Positions 50,560-57,517 of a stretch of DNA of 58,499 bases are shown here, piece by piece (within the stretch, counting starts at the first letter, position 1; each line of letters opens with the position of its first letter). The translations under genes and the position numbers were made by a program. The notes beneath the pieces were generated by a model. It saw only the letters and a program-made list of their open reading frames with translations, made no database searches and had not been told where the DNA came from. The DNA lies in the IMG/VR virus record IMGVR_UViG_3300046011_001509, positions 1 to 58,499 of that record. One strand, given 5' to 3'. This DNA is from a virus.

Positions 50560-50868
50560 TTACGCTCTCCGACCTTGTGACATTTGTTCGGCTGGTGAGC
50601 CTCTTACGCTCTGGAATCCATTGGAAAAGGAGTCAACAGCTTCTTGCTCACCATCCATCATTGGAGCCTGCTCTTCTGCGGGTCCACCAGAAAGCATCTG
50701 CTTGGCAGCGTTCAGCGCTTCATCAATGCTGGCAAAGATTGAGCCTTCAGCTTTGTCTTCAGCCATGTCAGCTTGACCCATCTCGCCACCCATAGGCTCG
50801 GCTTCACCTTCAGGGGCCACCTCAAAGGTGCCGTCTTCTAGCGCGGTGATGCAGATGGTTTGAGACAT
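50560..50868 (-). CDS. Acidic hypothetical protein, first gene of the late block
   Basis: 102 residues from ATG 50868, beginning SQTICITALEDGTFEVAPEG, with Glu/Met-rich regions (AEPMGGEMGQADMAEDKAEG) and a polar Ser/Gln C-terminus. First gene after the late leader and its terminator. May be a head-associated or regulatory protein. Confidence 0.55.
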   Translation of the reverse strand: MSQTICITALEDGTFEVAPEGEAEPMGGEMGQADMAEDKAEGSIFASIDEALNAAKQMLSGGPAEEQAPMMDGEQEAVDSFSNGFQSVRGSPAEQMSQGRRA

Positions 50869-50884
50869 GGTGGCTTTCAAGAAT

Positions 50885-50907
50885 AAAAAAGCCAGAGCTA
50901 GTCTGGC
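50885..50907 (-). terminator. Intrinsic terminator in the late leader
   Basis: On the minus strand GCCAGA and TCTGGC (50891-50896 and 50902-50907) form a stem followed by six Ts (50885-50890). It stands about 20 bases before the first late start. A second inverted repeat (50911-50916 with 50926-50931) lies just upstream. A terminator in this place implies antitermination or attenuation of late genes. Confidence 0.75.
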
Positions 50908-50908
50908 A

Positions 50909-51204
50909 AGGGTCAGACAGGGGGACTGACCACGGGGAGGTAATGGGTGCGGGGTGCGGGTCTTTGTGTACAGGTACGGATAAAGGATGATTCCCGACCC
51001 CTACATAGGTTGGAACAGAAGGCTTGCATAAAGCAGCATTCAGTTAAACCGTATCAACAACAAGAGATATCAAGTTACACGGCGCTAACCCGTGTCACCT
51101 TCAGTTCCAAAAAAGCCGACTGAGCCAGATGGCTTGTTTGGAGACACCTATCCAAAAACACGGTTGGGCATCTGTTGCTGTTACTGGAACACCCAGTATT
51201 TCTT
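50909..51204 (-). other. Late leader region without a gene
   Basis: About 300 bases between the leader terminator and the predicted late promoter. Apart from a short inverted repeat (50911-50931) I see no gene or obvious site. It is Gly-coding-like by chance only in short frames. A pac or antitermination site may be here. Confidence 0.4.
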
Positions 51205-51215
51205 GCCTTGCACAC

Positions 51216-51243
51216 ATTTTACCTATTTATTGCACATTTGCAA
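51216..51243 (-). promoter_or_regulatory. Leftward late promoter
   Basis: On the minus strand TTGCAA (51238-51243), a 16-base spacer and TAAAAT (51216-51221). The start point should be near 51209, giving a roughly 340-base leader before the first late gene. It stands back to back with the rightward promoter at 51252-51280. The spacer ends in AGG before TAAAAT, resembling the phage's other promoters. Confidence 0.6.
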
Positions 51244-51251
51244 CATCCCTC

Positions 51252-51280
51252 TTGACATATTGTTGAGTCTTTGGTAAATT
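51252..51280 (+). promoter_or_regulatory. Rightward promoter of the small RNA
   Basis: TTGACA (51252-51257), a 17-base spacer ending CTTTGG, and TAAATT (51275-51280). The -35 is perfect. It should start transcription near 51287, giving the small RNA that ends at the terminator 51396. Confidence 0.78.
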
Positions 51281-51286
51281 CTCTTC

Positions 51287-51397
51287 ATCGACCTTGGCAG
51301 GAAGATGAATCCAGACCCCTTTGGTCTTAGCTTCCTAGCCCCTCACCGGGCGTCACCACCTGCCAAGTGGGGAGCTAAGAACCAAAGGGGTTTTTTG
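51287..51397 (+). ncRNA. Candidate structured small RNA, about 110 nt
   Basis: From the promoter above to a strong terminator. A 17-bp stem (51316-51332 with 51373-51390, one bulged A) is followed by six Ts (51391-51396). In its loop, 51359-51367 is complementary over 9 bp to 51293-51301 at the RNA's 5' end, giving a possible H-type pseudoknot; 51338-51352 can also form a small GCCC/GGGC hairpin. An ATG at 51305 with AGGA upstream opens a 71-codon frame through the terminator, so a leader with attenuation is an alternative. Confidence 0.6.
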
Positions 51398-51725
51398 CTT
51401 TCTGGAGCCAGAACCGAAGTTCGTCTGGCACGAAGTGGGACTCAGAACCCAGCCAGAACCCAGTTGATTGACTTGAATGTGGGCGGGCTTAACAGCGTCA
51501 ACAGCGCATCAAGTGAGTAGCGGTACTGGTGGGAAAAGGTCTGCAACACCGCGCAGATGGGTGGCGAAGCTAGTGCCCATGACCTGAACGACTGGCGGGT
51601 GTCGAGTGTCCGTACTGGATTTTGACTGAAGGCTTTTCTCTTTATTGAGGAAAGGCTAGGTGCGCTCGGAACCGTTTGGATTAGAGGTTTCTTAGGTAAG
51701 TAGTTACTAACAAGGAGTAAGTTGA
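51398..51725 (+). other. Gene-free stretch before the replication genes, possible origin
   Basis: About 330 bases with no clear gene. CAGAACC occurs at 51409, 51443 and 51454; the last two are 11 bp apart, one helical turn, as in iterons. The region lies between the small RNA terminator and the replication initiator gene, where lambda-like phages could hold an origin or promoter. Neither is proved. Confidence 0.35.
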
Positions 51726-52121
51726 ATGAACGATCTTCCAAGCTATATCGACCCCGAACTGTGGGCTGGGTTCCTTGAATCACGCAAGGCAATGAAAGTC
51801 CCGTTTACAGACTTTGCCAAAAAACTGACCCTGAAGAAGCTGATGGGCATGTATGAAAACGGCTGGTGCCCGAACTCTGCGCTGGAGAAAAGCATTACCC
51901 ACGGTTATAGGGGCGTTTTTGAGACTGACCGCCGTGATGCTGGGCAAAAGATGATTGGTCAAAGTCAGCGCACCTACCTTGAGAGCTTCAAGGAGCGCGA
52001 CACCCGGATAGCCCAGCAGCGCTGGGAAGAGATGACTGGCCTAAAGCACCCGGGCAACAGCCATCCTGACTTTATTGACGTAATCGGTTCCAACCAACTG
52101 TTTCTGGAGGTGCAGCAATGA
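51726..52121 (+). CDS. Replication initiator-like protein (lambda O-type C-terminal part)
   Basis: 131 residues. PELWAGFLESRKAMKVPFTD and LKKLMGMYENG, then SALEKSITHGYRGVFE, match the C-terminal segment common to phage replication initiators and DnaT-like proteins. The usual N-terminal winged-helix domain is absent or very short. It overlaps a P-type helicase-loader gene by 4 bases. An AAGGAG box precedes the start. It would recruit the loader or helicase to the origin. Confidence 0.7.
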   Translation: MNDLPSYIDPELWAGFLESRKAMKVPFTDFAKKLTLKKLMGMYENGWCPNSALEKSITHGYRGVFETDRRDAGQKMIGQSQRTYLESFKERDTRIAQQRWEEMTGLKHPGNSHPDFIDVIGSNQLFLEVQQ

Positions 52122-52534
52122 TCCGCGCTATTGACCGCTTGTTCCACCGATTGGGGGCTACCTACGGAGCAGAATGGGACCGTTCACTGGGCGCAACTCC
52201 AATTGGAGACGCCAAGACTGTATGGGCGCATGAACTGTCTTGCTATACAAGCAACCTGCAATCCATCGCATGGGCACTGGAGAACCTGCCAGAGCGCTGC
52301 CCGAACGTCATCCAGTTCAAGAACCTCTGCCGCCAAGCCCCTGCGGCAGCTACCGAGATGCTGCCAAGCCCGAAGGCTGACCCAGCCATTGTCAAGATGA
52401 TTACCGAGAAGCTGGCGTCTGCACCAGTGCATCAGATTGGTAGACACGACTGGGCTAAGTACATCCTGCAAAACCCAAAGGGACGCACACCAACTGTGAT
52501 CCATATGGCTAAGAACGCACTGGAGTATGCATGA
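52118..52534 (+). CDS. Replication protein P-like helicase loader
   Basis: 138 residues. The start IRAIDRLFHRLGATYGAEWD and the region TVWAHELSCYTSNLQSIAWA, LENLPERCPNVIQFKNLCRQ are typical of lambda P-family loaders, which hand the host DnaB helicase to the initiator at the origin. Coupled to the initiator and to the next small gene by ATGA overlaps. No phage helicase is seen, consistent with use of the host one. Confidence 0.78.
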   Translation: MIRAIDRLFHRLGATYGAEWDRSLGATPIGDAKTVWAHELSCYTSNLQSIAWALENLPERCPNVIQFKNLCRQAPAAATEMLPSPKADPAIVKMITEKLASAPVHQIGRHDWAKYILQNPKGRTPTVIHMAKNALEYA

Positions 52535-52665
52535 CCTACTCAGAAGCAGTTGTAATCCTCTCCCGGGTCCGCGCCGGGGACAAGTCACCCACATCATTGC
52601 AGATTAACCAAGCGCTCGTGCTGACGGGCGACTTGGAAGGCGTGAACCTGCAACTCGCAGACTAA
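52531..52665 (+). CDS. Small hypothetical protein (44 aa)
   Basis: ATG 52531 overlaps the loader stop. 44 residues (TYSEAVVILSRVRAGDKSPT...) with a helical start and LTGDLEG near the end. Short proteins like this occur after loader genes in related phages. Function unknown. Confidence 0.5.
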   Translation: MTYSEAVVILSRVRAGDKSPTSLQINQALVLTGDLEGVNLQLAD

Positions 52666-52851
52666 CCCACAGGCTCACCCGTTGAGCCTACGCATCGTTC
52701 ACACGCAGGACATGCGCGATCCCGCATCGCATAAATCCAAATCAGTTGCACACGTAATGCGCGGGACTTGAAACCCATGTTGTTGCGTTTTTGCAACATG
52801 ATCGTTTCATTGGGGAATTCACATTATTTTGAACTTTTGTTGAAATATCGC
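52666..52851 (+). other. Gene-free stretch with hairpins
   Basis: No supported gene. Two inverted repeats are seen: GGCTCA/TGAGCC (about 52672-52688) and CATGTTG/CAACATG (about 52777-52801). Neither has a T-run. They could be operators, RNA hairpins or part of an origin region near the replication genes. Confidence 0.4.
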
Positions 52852-52880
52852 TTGACTGCTTGTTTTCCTTTTGGTAAAGT
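52852..52880 (+). promoter_or_regulatory. Promoter of the 53-58 kb operon
   Basis: TTGACT (52852-52857), 17-base spacer ending CCTTTTGG, TAAAGT (52875-52880). Start near 52887. The spacer end and -10 nearly match the recT promoter. Between here and 53152 no clear gene is visible, so a long leader of about 265 bases is predicted. Confidence 0.75.
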
Positions 52881-53152
52881 TCAACCCATCGAATCGCATC
52901 GTCGGTATCGAAAGCCAGCAAAAACGGCGACCCGCTCTCAACGGCGGCATAGAAAAGAGTTGACGCCCTTGCATCCCCATAACAACGGGAAGCGGCCTAC
53001 AGCAGCAATGCTGGCCTCAAAGCGACGGTGTGAAGAGTGGCCCGGTAACGGCTACAGATGGAACCCAACGGGATATGCCATTGACCTACCTCTCACAAGA
53101 GGACAGGAGCATGGGTACTCGTTGTGAGTGTCCATACCACTGGAGATGAACC

Positions 53153-53314
53153 ATGAGCAGAAAGCACTTTGTAGCCCTAGCGTCAGAAATCCACAAAATC
53201 CAAGACGATGCCTCTCGCCGCGCCGCAGCAATTGCAGTTGTCGCTGCATGCCGCCAATTCAACGGCGCGTTTGATGCAGGCCGTTTCTATACAGCTTGCG
53301 GGGTGGAGATATGA
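53153..53314 (+). CDS. Conserved small phage protein (53 aa)
   Basis: 53 residues from ATG 53153 to TGA 53312-53314. SRKHFVALASEIHKIQD and VAACRQFNGAFDAGRFYTAC form a pattern I associate with small helical phage proteins of unknown role. ATGA overlap with the next gene; short GAG/GGAG stretch upstream. Confidence 0.6.
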   Translation: MSRKHFVALASEIHKIQDDASRRAAAIAVVAACRQFNGAFDAGRFYTACGVEI

Positions 53315-53505
53315 GCCTCCGTCTTATCCGCACAGAGAAGTCAAACGGCGACACACACATCGCCAAGATTTATCGCAATGCTGAGTACGACGAATACGTT
53401 GTCAAGTTCTACCGCGATGGCGTCTACCAAGTCGATGCCGACTACTTCACTGACGACATCGGCGATGCGATCTCCACGTCGACCCACTTCACATCAAACA
53501 AGTAA
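53311..53505 (+). CDS. Small hypothetical protein (64 aa)
   Basis: ATG 53311 in an ATGA overlap. Beta-rich (SLRLIRTEKSNGDTHIAKIY, VVKFYRDGVYQVDADYFTDD). Typical short early protein; function unknown. Confidence 0.6.
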   Translation: MSLRLIRTEKSNGDTHIAKIYRNAEYDEYVVKFYRDGVYQVDADYFTDDIGDAISTSTHFTSNK

Positions 53506-53514
53506 GGAGCAGAT

Positions 53515-53721
53515 ATGTACCAAGGACATTGTGCAGACGGCAGCAGCATCCAGAAACATAGCTGCGGTGCTTTGTACCCACTTGTGCTTGTGTACACAGA
53601 GGGTGCAGGGTATTACTTCCTTTGCCCAGATGGGTTGGAACTCAAAACCATCAGCGGCGATTTTGAAACTGCGCACAAGGTAGCAGATGCTTACAACGGG
53701 TTGAAAAGCGTACTGCACTAA
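53515..53721 (+). CDS. Small hypothetical protein (68 aa)
   Basis: AAGGAG lies 6 bases before ATG 53515. 68 residues with two cysteines near the N-terminus and C-terminal FETAHKVADAYNGLKSVLH helix. Not recognised. Confidence 0.6.
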   Translation: MYQGHCADGSSIQKHSCGALYPLVLVYTEGAGYYFLCPDGLELKTISGDFETAHKVADAYNGLKSVLH

Positions 53722-53777
53722 AGCTCAGCCTATTGCCAGCGATGGCAATGGAGTGTGTTTTACCCAAGGAGAACAGC

Positions 53778-53969
53778 ATGATTGATATGGGACAAGCTGA
53801 TAGCTCATTACGCCGCAGACAACTCAGCGAACAAAGCCTTGTTTGCTGGACTGTAGCGCTCAAAAGAGCCGCAGAGCAGATGGGGTTCAAGCATTACATG
53901 GACGTTCCAATGGAGCGCGATGAAGAGTTGCGTTCTCTGGCACACGAAATACGGGGGACAGTCGTATGA
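53778..53969 (+). CDS. Small hypothetical protein (63 aa)
   Basis: ATG 53778 with AAGGAG upstream; a longer start at 53733 lies before that box. Basic and helical (DSSLRRRQLSEQSLVCWTVA). Ends in an ATGA overlap. Confidence 0.58.
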   Translation: MIDMGQADSSLRRRQLSEQSLVCWTVALKRAAEQMGFKHYMDVPMERDEELRSLAHEIRGTVV

Positions 53970-54127
53970 AGTACATCCAGCGAAACGGACAAGGCTACCT
54001 TGAAACCGTTGATGAGTTCACGACTTACCGCGAGGCCCGGGACATGCTCAAGGAATACCGCATGTCTGACCCAAGCGCTCACTACTACATCAGCCAGCGT
54101 TGCTGTGCGAATTGGAGGCAATCATGA
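53966..54127 (+). CDS. Small conserved phage protein (53 aa)
   Basis: ATG 53966 in an ATGA overlap to TGA 54125-54127. YREARDMLKEYRMSDPSAHY and YISQRCCANW match a small conserved protein seen in many phages. Ends in an ATGA overlap with the next gene. Function unknown. Confidence 0.6.
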   Translation: MKYIQRNGQGYLETVDEFTTYREARDMLKEYRMSDPSAHYYISQRCCANWRQS

Positions 54128-54333
54128 AACAACCACGCTACTACGCCCTACGTTGCTATGCCAGCACGGGGTTCCCAAAGTTCTATGACTCATTCAAGAC
54201 GCTCACTCTGGCACGACAGTGGGCGAAGCAAGCACTCAAGGATGGGTATCACACAGTCGAGATTCTGCGGGATCAACCCCGGAAGGTCGGCTACTTCGGA
54301 ATTGAACGTGAACTACTGGAGACACTGCAATGA
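54124..54333 (+). CDS. Small hypothetical protein (69 aa)
   Basis: ATG 54124 in an ATGA overlap; the frame continues upstream but no start there is supported. Basic and aromatic (KQPRYYALRCYASTGFPKFY, then ARQWAKQALKDGYHTVEILR). Possible nucleic-acid-binding small protein. Unknown. Confidence 0.58.
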   Translation: MKQPRYYALRCYASTGFPKFYDSFKTLTLARQWAKQALKDGYHTVEILRDQPRKVGYFGIERELLETLQ

Positions 54334-54563
54334 AGATCATTGGCTACACCTATGAGGCAGACGTTCACTGCCCTGCTTGCACACTGAAGGCCACCGAGCA
54401 TCCGTATGCATGGATTTCAAACCCGGTCCCGCTGCGAGATGAGCATGGCATCTTGCAAGATGCAGTTGACCGCGAAGGCAACACTGTGCGTCCAGTCTTT
54501 GACATTGACGAAGACCCGGATGGTTCTGTTACCCACTGTGGCGATTGCCACGAATCACTCTGA
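54330..54563 (+). CDS. Zinc-ribbon-like small protein (77 aa)
   Basis: Coupled by ATGA. HCPACTLKATE near the N-terminus and HCGDCHESL at the end give two Cys-x2-Cys pairs that could bind one zinc. Acidic middle (VFDIDEDPDGSVT). Found beside small early genes in related phages; role unknown. Confidence 0.65.
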   Translation: MKIIGYTYEADVHCPACTLKATEHPYAWISNPVPLRDEHGILQDAVDREGNTVRPVFDIDEDPDGSVTHCGDCHESL

Positions 54564-54611
54564 CCCTACCGCATTGCATCCTATGGGTGCAATCCAGTGG
54601 AGTTACTAACC

Positions 54612-54632
54612 AACCGCTTCGGCGGTTTTTTT
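54612..54632 (+). terminator. Intrinsic terminator
   Basis: AACCGC-TTCG-GCGGTT (54612-54627) with a run of seven Ts (54626-54632). It closes the small-gene group beginning at 53153. Confidence 0.9.
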
Positions 54633-54649
54633 ACGACTGGAGGTCAATC

Positions 54650-55156
54650 ATGGGATGGTCATTTGAAATTCGTGAACGTAGCCGCAAAGACTTTATCGAG
54701 AGCCTGACCGGAGATAGACACTTCAGCGAAGACTACAAGGCGCTGGAGTACCGAGTCGTCGGCAACCATGTGTGGCAGCTTGTCCGTCAGGTGTCTGCGA
54801 ACCGTGTGTTCATCTGCTTGGACCTGATCGCCAAAGAGCGTGGCGGCGGCTGGGGCTACAAGGGCTTGAGCGAAGACATGGGACCGTACACCTATGACTG
54901 CCCATTGGCGCTGCTGAATAAGGCATCTGAGCCTATCAACGAGAACGCAAAGGAATGGCGTATCAAAGTGCGTGAGTTCCACGCCAAGAAAACAGCCAAG
55001 CGCAAACCAGCGGCTGGGATTGTCGTCAAGTCTGGCTCTCACCAGTACGAACTGCTTGAGCCATGTGCGCCCCGTAAAGGCTGGCGCGTCAAGGACATTG
55101 AGACTGGCGCTACCTACCGTATGCCAGCAGCACAACTATCGAGGGCGTTGGCATAG
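54650..55156 (+). CDS. DUF6927-like hypothetical protein
   Basis: 168 residues from ATG 54650 behind GGAGG. GWSFEIRERSRKDFIESLTG at the start and WQLVRQVSANRVFICLDLIA, YKGLSEDMGPYTYDCPLALL follow a conserved phage/bacterial family of unknown function. The C-terminus is basic (KKTAKRKPAAGIVV). Bounded by terminators at both ends, so it may be a separate transcript; no clear promoter was found between. Confidence 0.6.
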   Translation: MGWSFEIRERSRKDFIESLTGDRHFSEDYKALEYRVVGNHVWQLVRQVSANRVFICLDLIAKERGGGWGYKGLSEDMGPYTYDCPLALLNKASEPINENAKEWRIKVREFHAKKTAKRKPAAGIVVKSGSHQYELLEPCAPRKGWRVKDIETGATYRMPAAQLSRALA

Positions 55157-55176
55157 CGCCATTCACAACAGCATCA

Positions 55177-55202
55177 GCCACCTACGGGTGGTTTTCTTTT
55201 TT
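55177..55202 (+). terminator. Intrinsic terminator
   Basis: CCACC-TACG-GGTGG (55178-55191) followed by TTTTCTTTTTT. It ends the transcript of the DUF6927-like gene. Confidence 0.85.
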
Positions 55203-55213
55203 AAGGAGTAATC

Positions 55214-55666
55214 ATGGGAACAAGAGCGCGAGTCGGAATCGTCAGGCCAGACGGCAGCATTATCAGCATCTACACCCACTGGGATGGCTACCCAGCGCAC
55301 CATGCACCCATCCTGCTGGGCCACTACGACACCCCTGAGAAGATGGGCGAACTGCTGGCTCTGGGTGACTTGTCTGTGCTGGCCGAAAACATCGGTGAAA
55401 AGCAGGACTTCGATGACCGCGACCACCGCGACTGGTGCAAGTCCTATGGCCGTGACCGTGGCGAAAAAGACTGCAAAGCGAATCTCAGCCCAAGCACCAC
55501 CGCATTTGAGCAATCAGCCCATGACTGCGGAGCAGAGTATGTCTACCTGCTTGATGGTGGGGGGTGGATTTACAGCGAAGTGCCGATGTACGCCACGCAG
55601 TCATTCCACTACGGCGAACTGAAAATTCCGGCTCCACGGCCAGACACCATTAGCGACCCGTATTGA
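55214..55666 (+). CDS. Conserved phage protein (150 aa)
   Basis: 150 residues with AAGGAG 6-7 bases upstream of ATG 55214. The start (GTRARVGIVRPDGSIISIYT, HWDGYPAHHAPILLGHYDTP) is typical of a small family present in many phages that has no known function. The C-terminus is rich in Tyr and Asp (EYVYLLDGGGWIYSEVP). Nearest downstream gene: a 31-residue membrane peptide. Confidence 0.65.
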   Translation: MGTRARVGIVRPDGSIISIYTHWDGYPAHHAPILLGHYDTPEKMGELLALGDLSVLAENIGEKQDFDDRDHRDWCKSYGRDRGEKDCKANLSPSTTAFEQSAHDCGAEYVYLLDGGGWIYSEVPMYATQSFHYGELKIPAPRPDTISDPY

Positions 55667-55667
55667 T

Positions 55668-55763
55668 ATGAACCGACACCGACTGCTGAATTTCACCCTT
55701 GGGGCTGTGTACATCGCAGCCCTTTTTGTTTTGTACCTTGACGTTTTTATTTTTAGGAGTTAA
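55668..55763 (+). CDS. Tiny membrane peptide overlapping a terminator (31 aa)
   Basis: ATG 55668 to TAA 55761-55763, 31 residues. A membrane span (LGAVYIAALFVLYLDVFIF) after a short polar start (NRHRLLN). The terminator hairpin 55702-55727 lies inside it, so the peptide may be a by-product. The stop is 2 bases before the next gene and the AGGAG box for that gene lies inside this frame. Confidence 0.35.
   Translation: MNRHRLLNFTLGAVYIAALFVLYLDVFIFRS
55702..55727 (+). terminator. Intrinsic terminator
   Basis: GGGCTG (55702-55707) pairs with CAGCCC (55717-55722), followed by five Ts. It lies between the 150-residue gene and the DUF932 gene and would cut transcription between them unless read through. 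Confidence 0.7.
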
Positions 55764-55765
55764 TC

Positions 55766-56758
55766 ATGGCCGCACTACTCGACGAATCAAACAGCCAATT
55801 CAACATCGCCTACGTTGGTGACGTTCCTTGGCATGGCAACGGACAAGCGCTGGAGGCTGGTCAGTCCATCGAAGTCTGGGCGAAAGCCGCAGGCTTGGCA
55901 CACGAAGTCAAGCGCACCATCGTGCAGTTCCACAACGGCAACGAAGTCGCACTCTACGGGGACCGCGAAGTGCTGTACCGCAGCGACACACTGCAACCAC
56001 TGGGTGTGGTCGGCAACAAGTACAAGATCGTTCAGCCTGCACAGGTGTTGGACTTCTTTGCGAAGCTGGCGCAGAACAACCACTTCCAGATTGAGACGGC
56101 TGGATCACTTGCTGGTGGTCGCCGCATCTGGGCATTGGCAAAGGTCAGCGATGGCGCTCCTGTGCTGGGTCAGGATGTGGTCAAGCCTTACGTCCTGCTG
56201 GCTACGTCTTATGACGGTACGTTGGCTACCACTGCCCGGTTCACTACGGTGCGGGTTGTGTGCCAGAACACACTTGGCTATGCCACCGAAGAGGCAGGCG
56301 ACACCGTGAAGGTGCCACACAGCGCAGAGTTCGATGCAGACGCTACCCGCTTGGACTTGGGCATTGCATTCTCTGGCTTCGACAAGTTTTTGTTCGATGC
56401 TCGCAAGCTGGCAAAGCGTGAGGTCAATGAAACCTTTGCGATTGAGTTCCTGAAGCAGTTGCTGCCTGACACCGTGAGCGTGAAGACCGAGAAGGATGGA
56501 CGCCGCACAGTCACCCCTGTACCAGCGGAAGAGACGAAGGCATTCGCCGCCATCTTGGACTTGTTCAAGGGCAATGCGCTGGGTTCAGGATTGCCTGAGT
56601 CCCGTGGTACTGCATGGCAGTTACTCAACAGCGTGACCCAGTACACGGACCACGTTGCAGGACGCAGCGTTGACACCCGCCTGTCATCGGCATGGTTCGG
56701 TCAAGGCAATGCACTGAAGTCTCGGGCAAGGGACCAGTTGCTGGCGGTGGTGGCGTAA
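55766..56758 (+). CDS. DUF932 (phage/plasmid-type) protein
   Basis: 330 residues. Typical of the DUF932/TIGR03299 family common in phages and plasmids: WHGNGQALEAGQSIEVWAKA near the start, YRSDTLQPLGVVGNKYKIVQ, TRFTTVRVVCQNTLGYATEE and a helix-rich C-terminus with VTQYTDHVAGRSVDTRLSSA. The family's function is unproven; it is often carried near replication and small early genes. Here it precedes the deacetylase gene by three small genes. Confidence 0.8.
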   Translation: MAALLDESNSQFNIAYVGDVPWHGNGQALEAGQSIEVWAKAAGLAHEVKRTIVQFHNGNEVALYGDREVLYRSDTLQPLGVVGNKYKIVQPAQVLDFFAKLAQNNHFQIETAGSLAGGRRIWALAKVSDGAPVLGQDVVKPYVLLATSYDGTLATTARFTTVRVVCQNTLGYATEEAGDTVKVPHSAEFDADATRLDLGIAFSGFDKFLFDARKLAKREVNETFAIEFLKQLLPDTVSVKTEKDGRRTVTPVPAEETKAFAAILDLFKGNALGSGLPESRGTAWQLLNSVTQYTDHVAGRSVDTRLSSAWFGQGNALKSRARDQLLAVVA

Positions 56759-56796
56759 ATCAATGGGGCTTCGGTCCCTTTCCTTTTGGAGGGTCT

Positions 56797-57027
56797 ATGG
56801 AAAGCACTGTCGCAGGCATCCCCTGCATCATCAATGTGACCTACTACTTCAAGCAGGAACCGCTTGGCCCAATGTGTGATAGCGACTTGGATTGCTATGG
56901 ATACACGGAGATTGAGTTTGAAGTCTGCGACAGGCGTGGCAGGCCAGCACCTTGGCTGGAGCGCAAGCTGACGCAGGAAGAGAAAGAGCGCATCGAAACC
57001 GAAATAGAGGAGTATCAAAGTGATTAA
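56797..57027 (+). CDS. Small hypothetical protein (76 aa)
   Basis: ATG 56797 with GGAGG upstream. 76 residues with a likely beta-rich start (GIPCIINVTYYFKQEPLGPM) and acidic helix end (TQEEKERIETEIEEYQSD). Similar short proteins occur around DUF932 genes. Unknown. Confidence 0.58.
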   Translation: MESTVAGIPCIINVTYYFKQEPLGPMCDSDLDCYGYTEIEFEVCDRRGRPAPWLERKLTQEEKERIETEIEEYQSD

Positions 57028-57292
57028 GCAACTACCAGCCTACCTGCTGTATAGCGAAGACTACAAGGGCAACCCGCAATACATCTTGTCGCTTTGCGAG
57101 TTGAAAGTCGCAGGCTACGTCACCGTCAACCAGCAGCAGTTCGACGTTGAAATTCCAGACGACTTCGATCCCCGCAAGCTTCAAGTGGAGGCGCTGCGCG
57201 AAGAGAAGCAACGCATCAGCGCAGAGTTCGCAAGGCGCTGCACCCAGATTGAAGAGCAGATAAATAAGTTGACTGCCTTGGAGTACACATGA
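57020..57292 (+). CDS. Small hypothetical protein (90 aa)
   Basis: GTG start at 57020 with GAGG 8 bases upstream. 90 residues: IKQLPAYLLYSEDYKGNPQY, then coiled-coil C-terminal half (REEKQRISAEFARRCTQIEE). Ends in an ATGA overlap with the next gene. Confidence 0.58.
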   Translation: MIKQLPAYLLYSEDYKGNPQYILSLCELKVAGYVTVNQQQFDVEIPDDFDPRKLQVEALREEKQRISAEFARRCTQIEEQINKLTALEYT

Positions 57293-57507
57293 CACAAATC
57301 ATCAACAACACAGGTGGCTTCGTAGAGCGCGTCACCATCGACCGGGTTGACGCACTACCCGGGAGTTTTCACATCCATGTGGAGATGCAGTACGCCGACT
57401 CTCGCAACCCTGATGCATGGCGTACCGTCTACCGTACAACATGTGAGCAGTGGGCGCTGGAGTCTTTTGGACGCGAAATCTATGAGGCTGTGGTTCAATC
57501 AGAATAA
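57289..57507 (+). CDS. Small hypothetical protein (72 aa)
   Basis: ATGA overlap with the previous gene. Beta-rich start (TQIINNTGGFVERVTIDRVD) and C-terminal helix (CEQWALESFGREIYEAVVQS). Lies 10 bases before the deacetylase gene. Unknown. Confidence 0.58.
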   Translation: MTQIINNTGGFVERVTIDRVDALPGSFHIHVEMQYADSRNPDAWRTVYRTTCEQWALESFGREIYEAVVQSE

Positions 57508-57517
57508 GGAGTAATTT

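Noticed and set aside
52768-53127. 119-residue ORF covering the promoter at 52852
   Set aside because: It spans a good promoter, has no ribosome-binding site, and its composition is unlike neighbouring genes; the next real start is 53153.
56759-56790. Terminator after the DUF932 gene
   Set aside because: The GGGGC/GTCCC stem is weak and the T-run is broken, so it is not called.
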